NCBI GenBank assembly: GCA_950097015.1
Contig: CATNEN010000030.1
Span: 4,821,001 to 4,885,000 of the forward strand
Origin: Macrostomum hystrix
Lineage: Eukaryota > Platyhelminthes > Macrostomidae
Length of the DNA stretch: 64,000 nucleotides
Reading direction: 5' to 3'
Below the pieces are notes generated by a model, which was given only the letters and a program-made list of their open reading frames with translations, did not search any database and had not been told where the DNA came from. This document shows, piece after piece, positions 47,116-59,724 of the stretch (positions within the stretch are counted from its first letter, which is position 1; each line of letters starts with the position of its first letter). The translations under genes were made by a program, and so were the position numbers.

Positions 47116-49092
47116 CTTTTCTCATGAATCGTAGTTTGCTGCTTTATTAGCACTTAATACAGGATTTCACAGGTCTAGCTTCTGGCTTGACAATGAAGAT
47201 TTTGAAGAACAATTAAAGCACCTTTTACGCGCTGAAGAACAGCTTGGCGCGTGCTGCATGAAAGGAGTGCTTTACGCTGCTATTTCAGTACAAAGTATTG
47301 GCGCTGATGGCAATTTGCTGGATTGAAAAATGTGTTTAACATTACCAGCACTCACAGTGTGCAGGAAGATGGCAATGCAGGGCCAACATCGAGCTTGCGC
47401 TATATATAAGTTCGAGCTAGCTTTTCTCATGAATCGTAGTTTGCTGCTTTATTAGCACTTAATACAGGCTTTCACAGGTCTAGCTTCTTGCTTGACAATG
47501 AAGAGTTTGAAGAACAATTAAAGCACCTTTTACGCGCTCAAGAACAGCTTGGCGCGTGCTGCTTGCAAGGAGTGCGTTACGCTGCTATTTCAGCACAGAG
47601 TATTGGCGCTGATGGCAATTTGCTGGATTGAAAAATGTGTTTAACATTACCAGCACTCACAGTGTGCAGGAAGATGGCAATGCAGGGCCGACATCAAGTT
47701 TGCGCTATATATAAGTTCCAGCTAGCTTTTCTCATGAATCGTAGTTTGCTGCTTTATTAGCACTTAATACAGGCTTTCACAGGTCTAGCTTCTTGCTTGA
47801 CAATGAAGAGTTTGAAGAACAATTAAAGCACCTTTTACGCGCTCAAGAACAGCTTGGCGCGTGCTGCATGAAAGGGGTGCGTTACGCTGCTATTTCAGCA
47901 CAGAGTATTGGCGCTGATGCCAATTTGCTGGATTGAAAAATGTGTTTAACATTACCAGCACTCACAGTGTGCAGGAAGATGGCAATGCAGGGCCAACATC
48001 GAGCTTGCGCTATATATAAGTTCGAGCTAGCTTTTCTCATGAATCGTAGTTTGCTGCTTTATTAGCACTTAATACAGGCTTTCACAGGTCTAGCTTCTTG
48101 CTTGACAATGAAGAGTTTGAAGAACAATTAAAGCACCTTTTACGCGCTCAAGAACAGCTTGGCGCGTGCTGCTTGCAAGGAGTGCGTTACGCTGCTATTT
48201 CAGCACAGAGTATTGGCGCTGATGGCAATTTGCTGGATTGAAAAATGTGTTTAACATTACCAGCACTCACAGTGTGCAGGAAGATGGCAATGCAGGGCCG
48301 ACATCAAGTTTGCGCTATATATAAGTTCCAGCTAGCTTTTCTCATGAATCGTAGTTTGCTGCTTTATTAGCACTTAATACAGGCTTTCACAGGTCTAGCT
48401 TCTTGCTTGACAATGAAGAGTTTGAAGAACAATTAAAGCACCTTTTACGCGCTCAAGAACAGCTTGGCGCGTGCTGCATGAAAGGGGTGCGTTACGCTGC
48501 TATTTCAGCACAGAGTATTGGCGCTGATGCCAATTTGCTGGATTGAAAAATGTGTTTAACATTACCAGCACTCACAGTGTGCAGGAAGATGGCAATGCAG
48601 GGCCGACATCGAGCTTGCGCTATATATAAGTTTCAGCTAGCTTTTCTCATGAATCGTAGTTTGCTGCTATATTTATAAGTTCCAGCCAGCTTTTCTCATG
48701 AATCGTAGTTTGCTGCTTTATTAGCACTTAATACAGGCTTTCACAGGTCTAGCTTCTTGCTTGACAATGAAGAGTTTGAAGTACAATTAAAGCACCTTTT
48801 ACGCGCTCAAGAACAGCTTGGCGCGTGCTGCATGAAAGGAGTGCGTTACGCTGCTATTTCAGCACAGAGTATTGGCGCTGATGGCAATTTGCTGAATTGA
48901 AAAATGTGTTTAACATTACCAGCACTCACAGTGTGCAGGAAGATGGCAATGCAGGGCTGACATCGAGCTTGCGCTATATATAAGTTCCAGCTAGCTTTTC
49001 TCATGAATCGTAGTTTGCTGCTATATTTATAAGTTCCAGCTAGCTTTTCTCATGAATCGTAGTTTGCTGCTATATTTATAAGTTCCAGCTAG
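44992..49092 (+). repeat. 4,101-bp higher-order repeat, copy 1
   Basis: Twelve monomers and nine modules (12 x 305 + 9 x 49 = 4,101). It contains an internal 610-bp dimer marked by AAGTTCGAGCTAGC at 47,411 and 48,021 with GGCCAAC and CATCAAGTTTGCG. Other markers are ATGCCAATTTGC, GAAAGGGGTGC, GAAGTACAATTAAAG and CCAGCCAGC. All reappear 4,101 bp later. Confidence 0.88.
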
Positions 49093-52000
49093 CTTTTCTC
49101 ATGAATCGTAGTTTGCTGCTTTATTAGCACTTAATACAGGATTTCACAGGTCTAGCTTCTTGCTTAACAATGAAGAGTTTGAAGAACAATTAAAGCACCT
49201 TTTACGCGCTCAAGAACAGCTTGGCGCGTGCTGCATGAAAGGAGTGCTTTACGGTGCTATTTCAGCACAGAGTGTAGGCGCTGATGGCAATTTGCTGTAT
49301 TGAAAAATGTGTTTAACATTACCAGCACTCACAGTCTGCAGGAAGATCGCAATGCAGGGCCGACATTGAGCTTGCACTATATATAAGTTCCAGCTAGCTT
49401 TTCTCATGAATCGTAGTTTGCTGCTTTATTTATAAGTTCCAGCTAGCTTTTGTCATGAATCGTAGTTTGCTGCTTTATTAGCACTTAATACAGGCTTTCA
49501 CAGGTCTAGCTTCTTGCTTAACAATGAAGAGTTTGAAGAACAATTAAAGCACCTTTTACGCGCTCAAGAACAGCTTGGCGCGTGCTGCATGAAAGGAGTG
49601 CTTTACGGTGCTATTTCAGCACAGAGTATTGGCGCTGATGGCCATTTGCTGGATTGAAAAATGTGTTTAACATTACCAGCACTCACAGTGTGTAGGAAGA
49701 TGGCAATGCAGGGCTGACATCGAGCTTGCGCTATATATAAGTTCCAGCTAGCTTTTCTCATGAATCGTAGTTTGCTGCTTTATTAGCACTTAATACAGGA
49801 TTTCACAGGTCTAGCTTCTGGCTTGACAATGAAGAGTTTTGAGAACAATTAAAGCACCTTTTACGCGCTGAAGAACAGCTTGGCGCGTGCTGCTTGCAAG
49901 GAGTGCGTTACGCTGCTATTTCAGCACAGAGTATTGGCGCTGATGGCAATTTGCTGAATTGAAAAATGTGTTTAACATTACCAGCACTCACAGTGTGCAG
50001 GAAGATGGCAATGCAGGGCTGACATCGAGCTTGCGCTATATATAAGTTCCAGCTAGCTTTTCTCATGAATCGTAGTTTGCTGCTATATTTATAAGTTCCA
50101 GCTAGCTTTTCTCATGAATCGTAGTTTGCTGCTATATTTATAAGTTCCAGCTAGCTTTTCTCATGAATCGTAGTTTGCTGCTTTATTAGCACTTAATACA
50201 GGATTTCACAGGTCTAGCTTCTTGCTTAACAATGAAGAGTTTGAAGAACAATTAAAGCACCTTTTACGCGCTCAAGAACAGCTTGGCGCGTGCTGCATGA
50301 AAGGAGTGCTTTACGGTGCTATTTCAGCACAGAGTATAGGCGCTGATGGCAATTTGCTGTATTGAAAAATGTGTTTAACATTACCAGCACTCACAGTGTG
50401 CAGGAAGATCGCAATGCAGGGCCGACATCGAGCTTGCACTATATATAAGTTCCAGCTAGCTTTTCTCATGAATCGTAGTTTGCTGCTTTATTTATAAGTT
50501 CCAGCTAGCTTTTGTCATGAATCGTAGTTTGCTGATTTATTAGCACTTAATACAGGCTTTCACAGGTCTAGCTTCTTGCTTGACAATGAAGAGTTTGAAG
50601 AACAATTAAAGCACCTTTTACGCGCTCAAGAACAGCTTGTCGCGTGCTACTTGCAAGGAGTGCGTTACGCTGCTATTTCAGCACAGAGTATTGGCGCTGA
50701 TGGCAATTTGCTGGATTGAAAAATGTGTTTAACATTACCAGCACTCACAGTGTGCAGGAAGATGGCAATGCAGGGCTGACATCGAGCTTGCGCTATATAT
50801 AAGTTCCAGCTAGCTTTTCTCATGAATCGTAGTTTGCTGCTATATTTATAAGTTCCAGCTAGCTTTTCTCATGAATCGTAGTTTGCTGCTATATTTATAA
50901 GTTCCAGCTAGCTTTTCTCATGAATCGTAGTTTGCTGCTTTATTAGCACTTAATACAGGATTTCACAGGTCTAGCTTCTTGCTTAACAATGAAGAGTTTG
51001 AAGAACAATTAATGCACCTTTTACGCGCTCAAGAACAGCTTGGCGCGTGCTGCATGAAAGGAGTGCATTACGGTGCTATTTCAGCACAGAGTATTGGCGC
51101 TGATGGCCATTTGCTGGATTGAAAAATGTGTTTAACATTACCAGCACTCACAGTGTGCAGGAAGATGGCAATGCAGGGCTGACATCGAGCTTGCGCTATA
51201 TATAAGTTCCAGCTAGCTTTTCTCATGAATCGTAGTTTGCTGCTTTATTAGCACTTAATACAGGATTTCACAGGTCTAGCTTCTGGCTTGACAATGAAGA
51301 TTTTGAAGAACAATTAAAGCACCTTTTACGCGCTGAAGAACAGCTTGGCGCGTGCTGCATGAAAGGAGTGCTTTACGCTGCTATTTCAGTACAAAGTATT
51401 GGCGCTGATGGCAATTTGCTGGATTGAAAAATGTGTTTAACATTACCAGCACTCACAGTGTGCAGGAAGATGGCAATGCAGGGCCAACATCGAGCTTGCG
51501 CTATATATAAGTTCGAGCTAGCTTTTCTCATGAATCGTAGTTTGCTGCTTTATTAGCACTTAATACAGGCTTTCACAGGTCTAGCTTCTTGCTTGACAAT
51601 GAAGAGTTTGAAGAACAATTAAAGCACCTTTTACGCGCTCAAGAACAGCTTGGCGCGTGCTGCTTGCAAGGAGTGCGTTACGCTGCTATTTCAGCACAGA
51701 GTATTGGCGCTGATGGCAATTTGCTGGATTGAAAAATGTGTTTAACATTACCAGCACTCACAGTGTGCAGGAAGATGGCAATGCAGGGCCGACATCAAGT
51801 TTGCGCTATATATAAGTTCCAGCTAGCTTTTCTCATGAATCGTAGTTTGCTGCTTTATTAGCACTTAATACAGGCTTTCACAGGTCTAGCTTCTTGCTTG
51901 ACAATGAAGAGTTTGAAGAACAATTAAAGCACCTTTTACGCGCTCAAGAACAGCTTGGCGCGTGCTGCATGAAAGGGGTGCGTTACGCTGCTATTTCAGC

Positions 52001-53193
52001 ACAGAGTATTGGCGCTGATGCCAATTTGCTGGATTGAAAAATGTGTTTAACATTACCAGCACTCACAGTGTGCAGGAAGATGGCAATGCAGGGCCAACAT
52101 CGAGCTTGCGCTATATATAAGTTCGAGCTAGCTTTTCTCATGAATCGTAGTTTGCTGCTTTATTAGCACTTAATACAGGCTTTCACAGGTCTAGCTTCTT
52201 GCTTGACAATGAAGAGTTTGAAGAACAATTAAAGCACCTTTTACGCGCTCAAGAACAGCTTGGCGCGTGCTGCTTGCAAGGAGTGCGTTACGCTGCTATT
52301 TCAGCACAGAGTATTGGCGCTGATGGCAATTTGCTGGATTGAAAAATGTGTTTAACATTACCAGCACTCACAGTGTGCAGGAAGATGGCAATGCAGGGCC
52401 GACATCAAGTTTGCGCTATATATAAGTTCCAGCTAGCTTTTCTCATGAATCGTAGTTTGCTGCTTTATTAGCACTTAATACAGGCTTTCACAGGTCTAGC
52501 TTCTTGCTTGACAATGAAGAGTTTGAAGAACAATTAAAGCACCTTTTACGCGCTCAAGAACAGCTTGGCGCGTGCTGCATGAAAGGGGTGCGTTACGCTG
52601 CTATTTCAGCACAGAGTATTGGCGCTGATGCCAATTTGCTGGATTGAAAAATGTGTTTAACATTACCAGCACTCACAGTGTGCAGGAAGATGGCAATGCA
52701 GGGCCGACATCGAGCTTGCGCTATATATAAGTTTCAGCTAGCTTTTCTCATGAATCGTAGTTTGCTGCTATATTTATAAGTTCCAGCCAGCTTTTCTCAT
52801 GAATCGTAGTTTGCTGCTTTATTAGCACTTAATACAGGCTTTCACAGGTCTAGCTTCTTGCTTGACAATGAAGAGTTTGAAGTACAATTAAAGCACCTTT
52901 TACGCGCTCAAGAACAGCTTGGCGCGTGCTGCATGAAAGGAGTGCGTTACGCTGCTATTTCAGCACAGAGTATTGGCGCTGATGGCAATTTGCTGAATTG
53001 AAAAATGTGTTTAACATTACCAGCACTCACAGTGTGCAGGAAGATGGCAATGCAGGGCTGACATCGAGCTTGCGCTATATATTAGTTCCAGCTAGCTTTT
53101 CTCATGAATCGTAGTTTGCTGCTATATTTATAAGTTCCAGCTAGCTTTTCTCATGAATCGTAGTTTGCTGCTATATTTATAAGTTCCAGCTAG
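49093..53193 (+). repeat. 4,101-bp higher-order repeat, copy 2
   Basis: Same markers as copy 1 at an offset of 4,101 (for example TTCGAG at 51,512 and 52,122, GTGTAGG at 49,272). The one difference I noticed is at 53,083, TATATATTAG instead of TATATATAAG. Two ~4-kb stretches differing at about one visible position are far more alike than neighbouring monomers, so this duplication is very recent or actively homogenised, unless it is an assembly artefact. Confidence 0.88.
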
Positions 53194-53242
53194 CTTTTCT
53201 CATGAATCGTAGTTTGCTGCTATATTTATAAGTTCCAGCTAG
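53096..53242 (+). repeat. Triplet of 49-bp modules
   Basis: Three tandem modules, 53,096-53,144, 53,145-53,193 and 53,194-53,242, each ending in GCTATATTTATAAG. The corresponding place in the previous 4.1-kb copy has only two, so one module was gained at this boundary. Other triplets lie at 56,135-56,281 and 57,246-57,392. Confidence 0.87.
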
Positions 53243-55035
53243 CTTTTCTCATGAATCGTAGTTTGCTGCTTTATTAGCACTTAATACAGGATTTCACAGG
53301 TCTAGCTTCTTGCTTAACAATGAAGAGTTTGAAGAACAATTAAAGCACCTTTTACGCGCTCAAGAACAGCTTGGCGCGTGCTGCATGAAAGGAGTGCATT
53401 ACGGTGCTATTTCAGCACAGAGTATTGGCGCTGATGGCCATTTGCTGGATTGAAAAATGTGTTTAACATTACCAGCACTCACAGTGTGCAGGAAGATGGC
53501 AATGCAGGGCTGACATCGAGCTTGCGCTATATATAAGTTCCAGCTAGCTTTTCTCATGAATCGTAGTTTGCTGCTTTATTAGCACTTAATACAGGATTTC
53601 ACAGGTCTAGCTTCTGGCTTGACAATGAAGATTTTGAAGAACAATTAAAGCACCTTTTACGCGCTGAAGAACAGCTTGGCGCGTGCTGCATGAAAGGAGT
53701 GCTTTACGCTGCTATTTCAGTACAAAGTATTGGCGCTGATGGCAATTTGCTGGATTGAAAAATGTGTTTAACATTACCAGCACTCACAGTGTGCAGGAAG
53801 ATGGCAATGCAGGGCCAACATCGAGCTTGCGCTATATATAAGTTCGAGCTAGCTTTTCTCATGAATCGTAGTTTGCTGCTTTATTAGCACTTAATACAGG
53901 CTTTCACAGGTCTAGCTTCTTGCTTGACAATGAAGAGTTTGAAGAACAATTAAAGCACCTTTTACGCGCTCAAGAACAGCTTGGCGCGTGCTGCTTGCAA
54001 GGAGTGCGTTACGCTGCTATTTCAGCACAGAGTATTGGCGCTGATGGCAATTTGCTGGATTGAAAAATGTGTTTAACATTACCAGCACTCACAGTGTGCA
54101 GGAAGATGGCAATGCAGGGCCGACATCAAGTTTGCGCTATATATAAGTTCCAGCTAGCTTTTCTCATGAATCGTAGTTTGCTGCTTTATTAGCACTTAAT
54201 ACAGGCTTTCACAGGTCTAGCTTCTTGCTTGACAATGAAGAGTTTGAAGAACAATTAAAGCACCTTTTACGCGCTCAAGAACAGCTTGGCGCGTGCTGCA
54301 TGAAAGGGGTGCGTTACGCTGCTATTTCAGCACAGAGTATTGGCGCTGATGCCAATTTGCTGGATTGAAAAATGTGTTTAACATTACCAGCACTCACAGT
54401 GTGCAGGAAGATGGCAATGCAGGGCCAACATCGAGCTTGCGCTATATATAAGTTCGAGCTAGCTTTTCTCATGAATCGTAGTTTGCTGCTTTATTAGCAC
54501 TTAATACAGGCTTTCACAGGTCTAGCTTCTTGCTTGACAATGAAGAGTTTGAAGAACAATTAAAGCACCTTTTACGCGCTCAAGAACAGCTTGGCGCGTG
54601 CTGCTTGCAAGGAGTGCGTTACGCTGCTATTTCAGCACAGAGTATTGGCGCTGATGGCAATTTGCTGGATTGAAAAATGTGTTTAACATTACCAGCACTC
54701 ACAGTGTGCAGGAAGATGGCAATGCAGGGCCGACATCAAGTTTGCGCTATATATAAGTTCCAGCTAGCTTTTCTCATGAATCGTAGTTTGCTGCTTTATT
54801 AGCACTTAATACAGGCTTTCACAGGTCTAGCTTCTTGCTTGACAATGAAGAGTTTGAAGAACAATTAAAGCACCTTTTACGCGCTCAAGAACAGCTTGGC
54901 GCGTGCTGCATGAAAGGGGTGCGTTACGCTTCTATTTCAGCACAGAGTATTGGCGCTGATGCCAATTTGCTGGATTGAAAAATGTGTTTAACATTACCAG
55001 CACTCACAGTGTGCAGGAAGATGGCAATGCAGGGC
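53243..55035 (+). repeat. Partial third copy of the 4.1-kb unit
   Basis: Matches 50,912-52,704 at an offset of 2,331 (7 x 305 + 4 x 49), including the 610-bp dimer markers at 53,843 and 54,453. Differences noticed: TTAAAGCACC near 53,342 where the earlier copy has TTAATGCACC, and GCTTCTATTTC near 54,930 instead of GCTGCTATTTC. The match stops at 55,036 (GGCTGACAT versus GGCCGACAT). Confidence 0.84.
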
Positions 55036-55475
55036 TGACATCGAGCTTGCGCTATATATAAGTTCCAGCTAGCTTTTCTCATGAATCGTAGTTTGCTGCT
55101 ATATTTATAAGTTCCAGCTAGCTTTTCTCATGAATCGTAGTTTGCTGCTATATTTATAAGTTCCAGCTAGATTTTCTCATGAATCGTAGTTTGCTGCTTT
55201 ATTAGCACTTAATACAGGATTTCACAGGTCTAGCTTCTTGCTTAACAATGAAGAGTTTGAAGAACAATTAAAGCACCTTTTACGCGCTCAAGTACAGCTT
55301 GGCGCGTGCTGCATGAAAGGAGTGCTTTACGGTGCTATTTCAGCACAGAGTATAGGCGCTGATGGCAATTTGCTGGATTGAAAAATGTGTTTAACATTAC
55401 CAGCACTCACAGTGTGCAGGAAGATGGCAATGCAGGGCCGACATCGAGCTTGCGCTATATATAAGTTTCAGCTAG

Positions 55476-57520
55476 CTTTTCTCATGAATCGTAGTTTGCT
55501 GCTTAATTTATAAGTTTCAGCTAGCTTTTGTCATGAATCGTAGTTTGCTGCTTTATTAGCACTTAATACAGGATTGCACAGGTCTAGCTTCTGGCTTGAC
55601 TATGAAGAGTTTTAAGAACAATTAAAGCACCTTTTGCGCGCTTAAGAACAACTTGGCGCGTGCTGCTTGCAAGGAGTGCGTTACGCTGCTAATTCAGCAC
55701 AGAGTATTGGCGCTGATGGCAATTTGCTGGATTGAAAAATGTGTTTAACATTACCAGCACTCACAGTGTGCAGGAAGATGGCAATGCAGGGCTGACATCG
55801 AGCTTGCGCTATATATAAGTTCTAGCTAGCTCTTCTCATGAATCGTAATTTGCTGCTCTATTATCACCTAATACAGGGCTTCACAGGTCTAGCTTCTTGC
55901 TTGACAATGAAGAGTTTTAAGAACAATTAAAGCACCTTTTACGCGCTCAAGAACAGCTTGTCGCGTGCTACTTGCAAGGAGTGCGTTACGCTGCTATTTC
56001 AGCACAGAGTATTGGCGCTGATGGCAATTTGCTGGATTGAAAAATGTGTTTAACATTACCAGCACTCACAGTGTGCAGGAAGATGGCAATGCAGGGCTGA
56101 CATCGAGCTTGCGCTATATATAAGTTCCAGCTAGCTTTTCTCATGAATCGTAGTTTGCTGCTATATTTATAAGTTCCAGCTAGCTTTTCTCATGAATCGT
56201 AGTTTGCTGCTATATTTATAAGTTCCAGCTAGCTTTTCTCATGAATCGTAGTTTGCTGCTATATTTATAAGTTCCAGCTAGCTCTTCTCATGAATCGTAA
56301 TTTGCTGCTCTATTATCACCTAATACAGGATTTCACAGGTCTAGCTTCTGGCTTGACTATGAAGAGTTTTAAGAACAATTAAAGCACCTTTTGCGCGCTT
56401 AAGAACAACTTGGCGCGTGCTGCATGAAAGGAGTGCGTTACGCTGCTATTTCAGCACAGAGTATTGGCGCTGATGGCAATTTGCTGGATTGAAAAATGTG
56501 TTTAACATTACCAGCACTCACAGTGTGCAGGAAGATGGCAATGCAGGGCCGACATCGAGCTTGCGCTATATATAAGTTTCAGCTAGCTTTTCTCATGAAT
56601 CGTAGTTTGCTGCTTAATTTATAAGTTTCAGCTAGCTTTTGTCATGAATCGTAGTTTGCTGCTTTATTAGCACTTAATACAGGATTTCACAGGTCTAGCT
56701 TCTGGCTTGACTATGAAGAGTTTTAAGAACAATTAAAGCACCTTTTGCGCGCTTAAGAACAACTTGGCGCGTGCTGCTTGCAAGGAGTGCGTTACGCTGC
56801 TAATTCAGCACAGAGTATTGGCGCTGATGGCAATTTGCTGGATTGAAAAATGTGTTTAACATTACCAGCACTCACAGTGTGCAGGAAGATGGCAATGCAG
56901 GGCTGACATCGAGCTTGCGCTATATATAAGTTCCAGCTAGCTCTTCTCATGAATCGTAATTTGCTGCTCTATTATCACCTAATACAGGGCTTCACAGGTC
57001 TAGCTTCTTGCTTGACAATGAAGAGTTTTAAGAACAATTAAAGCACCTTTTACGCGCTCAAGAACAGCTTGTCGCGTGCTACTTGCAAGGAGTGCGTTAC
57101 GCTGCTATTTCAGCACAGAGTATTGGCGCTGATGGCAATTTGCTGGATTGAAAAATGTGTTTAACATTACCAGCACTCACAGTGTGCAGGAAGATGGCAA
57201 TGCAGGGCTGACATCGAGCTTGCGCTATATATAAGTTCCAGCTAGCTTTTCTCATGAATCGTAGTTTGCTGCTATATTTATAAGTTCCAGCTAGCTTTTC
57301 TCATGAATCGTAGTTTGCTGCTATACTTATAAGTTCCAGCTAGCTTTTCTCATGAATCGTAGTTTGCTGCTATATTTATAAGTTCCAGCTAGCTCTTCTC
57401 ATGAATCGTAATTTGCTGCTCTATTATCACCTAATACAGGATTTCACAGGTCTAGCTTCTGGCTTGACTATGAAGAGTTTTAAGAACAATTAAAGCACCT
57501 TTTGCGCGCTTAAGAACAAC
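55476..57520 (+). repeat. 1,111-bp higher-order repeat, two copies (second incomplete)
   Basis: 55,476-56,586 and 56,587 to about 57,520 match at an offset of 1,111 (3 x 305 + 4 x 49). Shared markers: GCTTAATTTATAAGTTTCAG (55,501 and 56,612), TTGACTATGAAGAG, TTGCGCGCTTAAGAACAAC, CTCTTCTCATGAATCGTAATTTG with CTCTATTATCACC. Each copy carries a module triplet. The third monomer differs (CATGAAAGG near 56,420, CTTGCAAGG near 57,530), marking the end of the shared segment. Module 57,295-57,343 has a private CTATACTTATAAG. Confidence 0.82.
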
Positions 57521-57697
57521 TTGGCGCGTGCTGCTTGCAAGGAGTGCGTTACGCTGCTAATTCAGCACAGAGTATTGGCGCTGATGGCAATTTGCTGGAT
57601 TGAAAAATGTGTTTAACATTACCAGCACTCACAGTGTGCAGGAAGATGGCAATGCAGGGCTGACATCGAGCTTGCGCTATATATAAGTTCCAGCTAG

Positions 57698-59418
57698 CTC
57701 TTCTCATGAATCGTAATTTGCTGCTCTATTATCACCTAATTCAGGCTTTCACAGGTCTAGCTTCTTGCTTGACAATGAAGAGTTTTAAGAACAATTAAAG
57801 CACCTTTTACGCGCTCAAGAACAGCTTGTCGCGTGCTACTTGCAAGGAGTGCGTTACGCTGCTATTTCAGCACAGAGTATTGGCGCTGATGGCAATTTGC
57901 TGGATTGAAAAAAGCCTTCACGTTTACCAACACTCACAGTGTGCAGGAAGATGGCAATGCAGGGCTGACATCGAGCTTGCGCTATATATAAGTTCCAGCT
58001 AGCTTTTCTCATGAATCGTAGTTTGCTGCTATATTTATAAGTTCCAGCTAGCTTTTCTCATGAATCGTAGTTTGCTGCTATATTTATAAGTTCCAGCTAG
58101 CTTTTCTCATGAATCGTAGTTTGCTGCTTTATTAGCACTTAATACAGGCTTTCACAGGTCTAGCTTCTGACTTGACAATGAAGAGTTTTAAGAACAATTA
58201 AAGCACATTTTTTTCGCTTAAGAACAACTTGGCGCGTGCTGCTTGCAAGGAGTGCGTTACGCTGCTAATTCAGCACAGAGTATTGGCGCTGATGGCAATT
58301 TGCTGGATTGAAAAATGTGTTTAACATTACCAGCACTCACAGTGTGCAGGAAGATGGCAATGCAGGGCTGACATCGAGCTTGCGCTATATATAAGTTCCA
58401 GCTAGCTTTTCTCATGAATCGTAGTTTGCTGCTATATTTATAAGTTCCAGCTAGCTTTTCTCATGAATCGTAGTTTGCTGCTATATTTATAAGTTCCAGC
58501 TAGCTTTTCTCATGAATCGTAGTTTGCTGCTTTATTAGCACTTAATACAGGCTTTCACAGGTCTAGCTTCTTGCTTGACAATGAAGAGTTTGAAGAACAA
58601 TTAAAGCACCTTTTACGCGCTCAAGAACAGCTTGGCGCGTGCTGCATGAAAGGGGTGCGTTACGCTGCTATTTCAGCACAGAGTATTGGCGCTGATGGCA
58701 ATTTGCTGGATTGAAAAATGTGTTTAACATTACCAGCACTCACAGTGTGCAGGAAGATGGCAATGCAGGGCCGACATCGAGCTTGCGCTATATATAAGTT
58801 TCAGCTAGCTTTTCTCATGAATCGTAGTTTGCTGCTTTATTAGCACTTAATACAGGATTTCACAGGTCTAGCTTCTGGCTTGACTATGAAGAGTTTTAAG
58901 AACAATTGAAGCACCTTTTGCGCGCTTAAGAACAACTTGGCGCGTGCTGCTTGCAAGGAGTGCGTTACGCTGCTAATTCAGCACAGAGTATTGGCGCTGA
59001 TGGCAATTTGCTGGATTGAAAAATGTGTTTAACATTACCAGCACTCACAGTGTGCAGGAAGATGGCAATGCAGGGCTGACATCGAGCTTGCGCCATATAT
59101 AAGTTCCAGCTAGCTTTTCTCATGAATCGTAGTTTGCTGCTTTATTAGCACTTAATACAGGATTTCACAGGTCTAGCTTCTTGCTTAACAATGAAGAGTT
59201 TGAAGAACAATTAAAGCACCTTTTACGCGCTCAAGAACAGCTTGGCGCGTGCTGCATGAAAGGGGTGCGTTACGCTGCTATTTCAGCACAGAGTATTGGC
59301 GCTGATGGCAATTTGCTGGATTGAAAAATGTGTTTAACATTACCAGCACTCACAGTGTGCAGGAAAATGGCAATGCAGGGCTGACATCGAGCTTGCGCTA
59401 CACATAAGTTCCAGCTAG
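57698..59418 (+). repeat. Right-hand mosaic with an A/B chimeric monomer
   Basis: The monomer at 57,698 is A-like but switches to the B sequence GAAAAAAGCCTTCACG near 57,905 and back to A by CAGTGTGCAGGAAG. It is the first B segment since the left end. Two module doublets follow; the last module is 58,455-58,503. Near 58,205 one monomer has ACATTTTTTTCGCTTAAG in place of the usual ACATTTTACGCGCTC, a private change. No gene is visible. Confidence 0.8.
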
Positions 59419-59724
59419 CTTTTCTCATGAATCGTAGTTTGCTGCCTTATTAGCACTTAATACAGGCTTTCACAGGTCTAGCTTCTTGCTTGACAATGAA
59501 GAGTTTTAAGAACAATTAAAGCACCTTTTACGCGCTGAAGAACAGTTTGGCGCGTGCTGCTTGTAAGGAGTGCGTTACGCTGCTAATTCAGCACAGAGTA
59601 TTGGCGCTGATGGCAATTTGCTGGATTGAAAAAAGCCTTCACGTTTACCAACACTCACAGTGTGCAGTAAGATGGCAATGCAGGAAAATCATCGAAGTCT
59701 GCGCTGTATATAAGTTCCGGCTAG
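59419..59724 (+). repeat. Shortened B-type monomer
   Basis: B-type sequence (AAAAAAGCCTTCACG, GAAAATCATCGAAG) but with GTGCAGTAAGATGG instead of the full GTGCAG repeat, giving 306 bp. Its counterpart at 60,663-60,980 has 12 bp more of GTGCAG repeat and is 318 bp. This gives a direct view of length change inside the B-specific microsatellite. Confidence 0.82.

Noticed and set aside
47409-47420. Pol III B-box-like GTTCGAGCT (tRNA-derived SINE)
   Set aside because: Only a minority of copies have the G; most read GTTCCAGCT. The last B-box base does not fit, and there is no A box at a suitable distance, tRNA-like fold or poly(A) tail.
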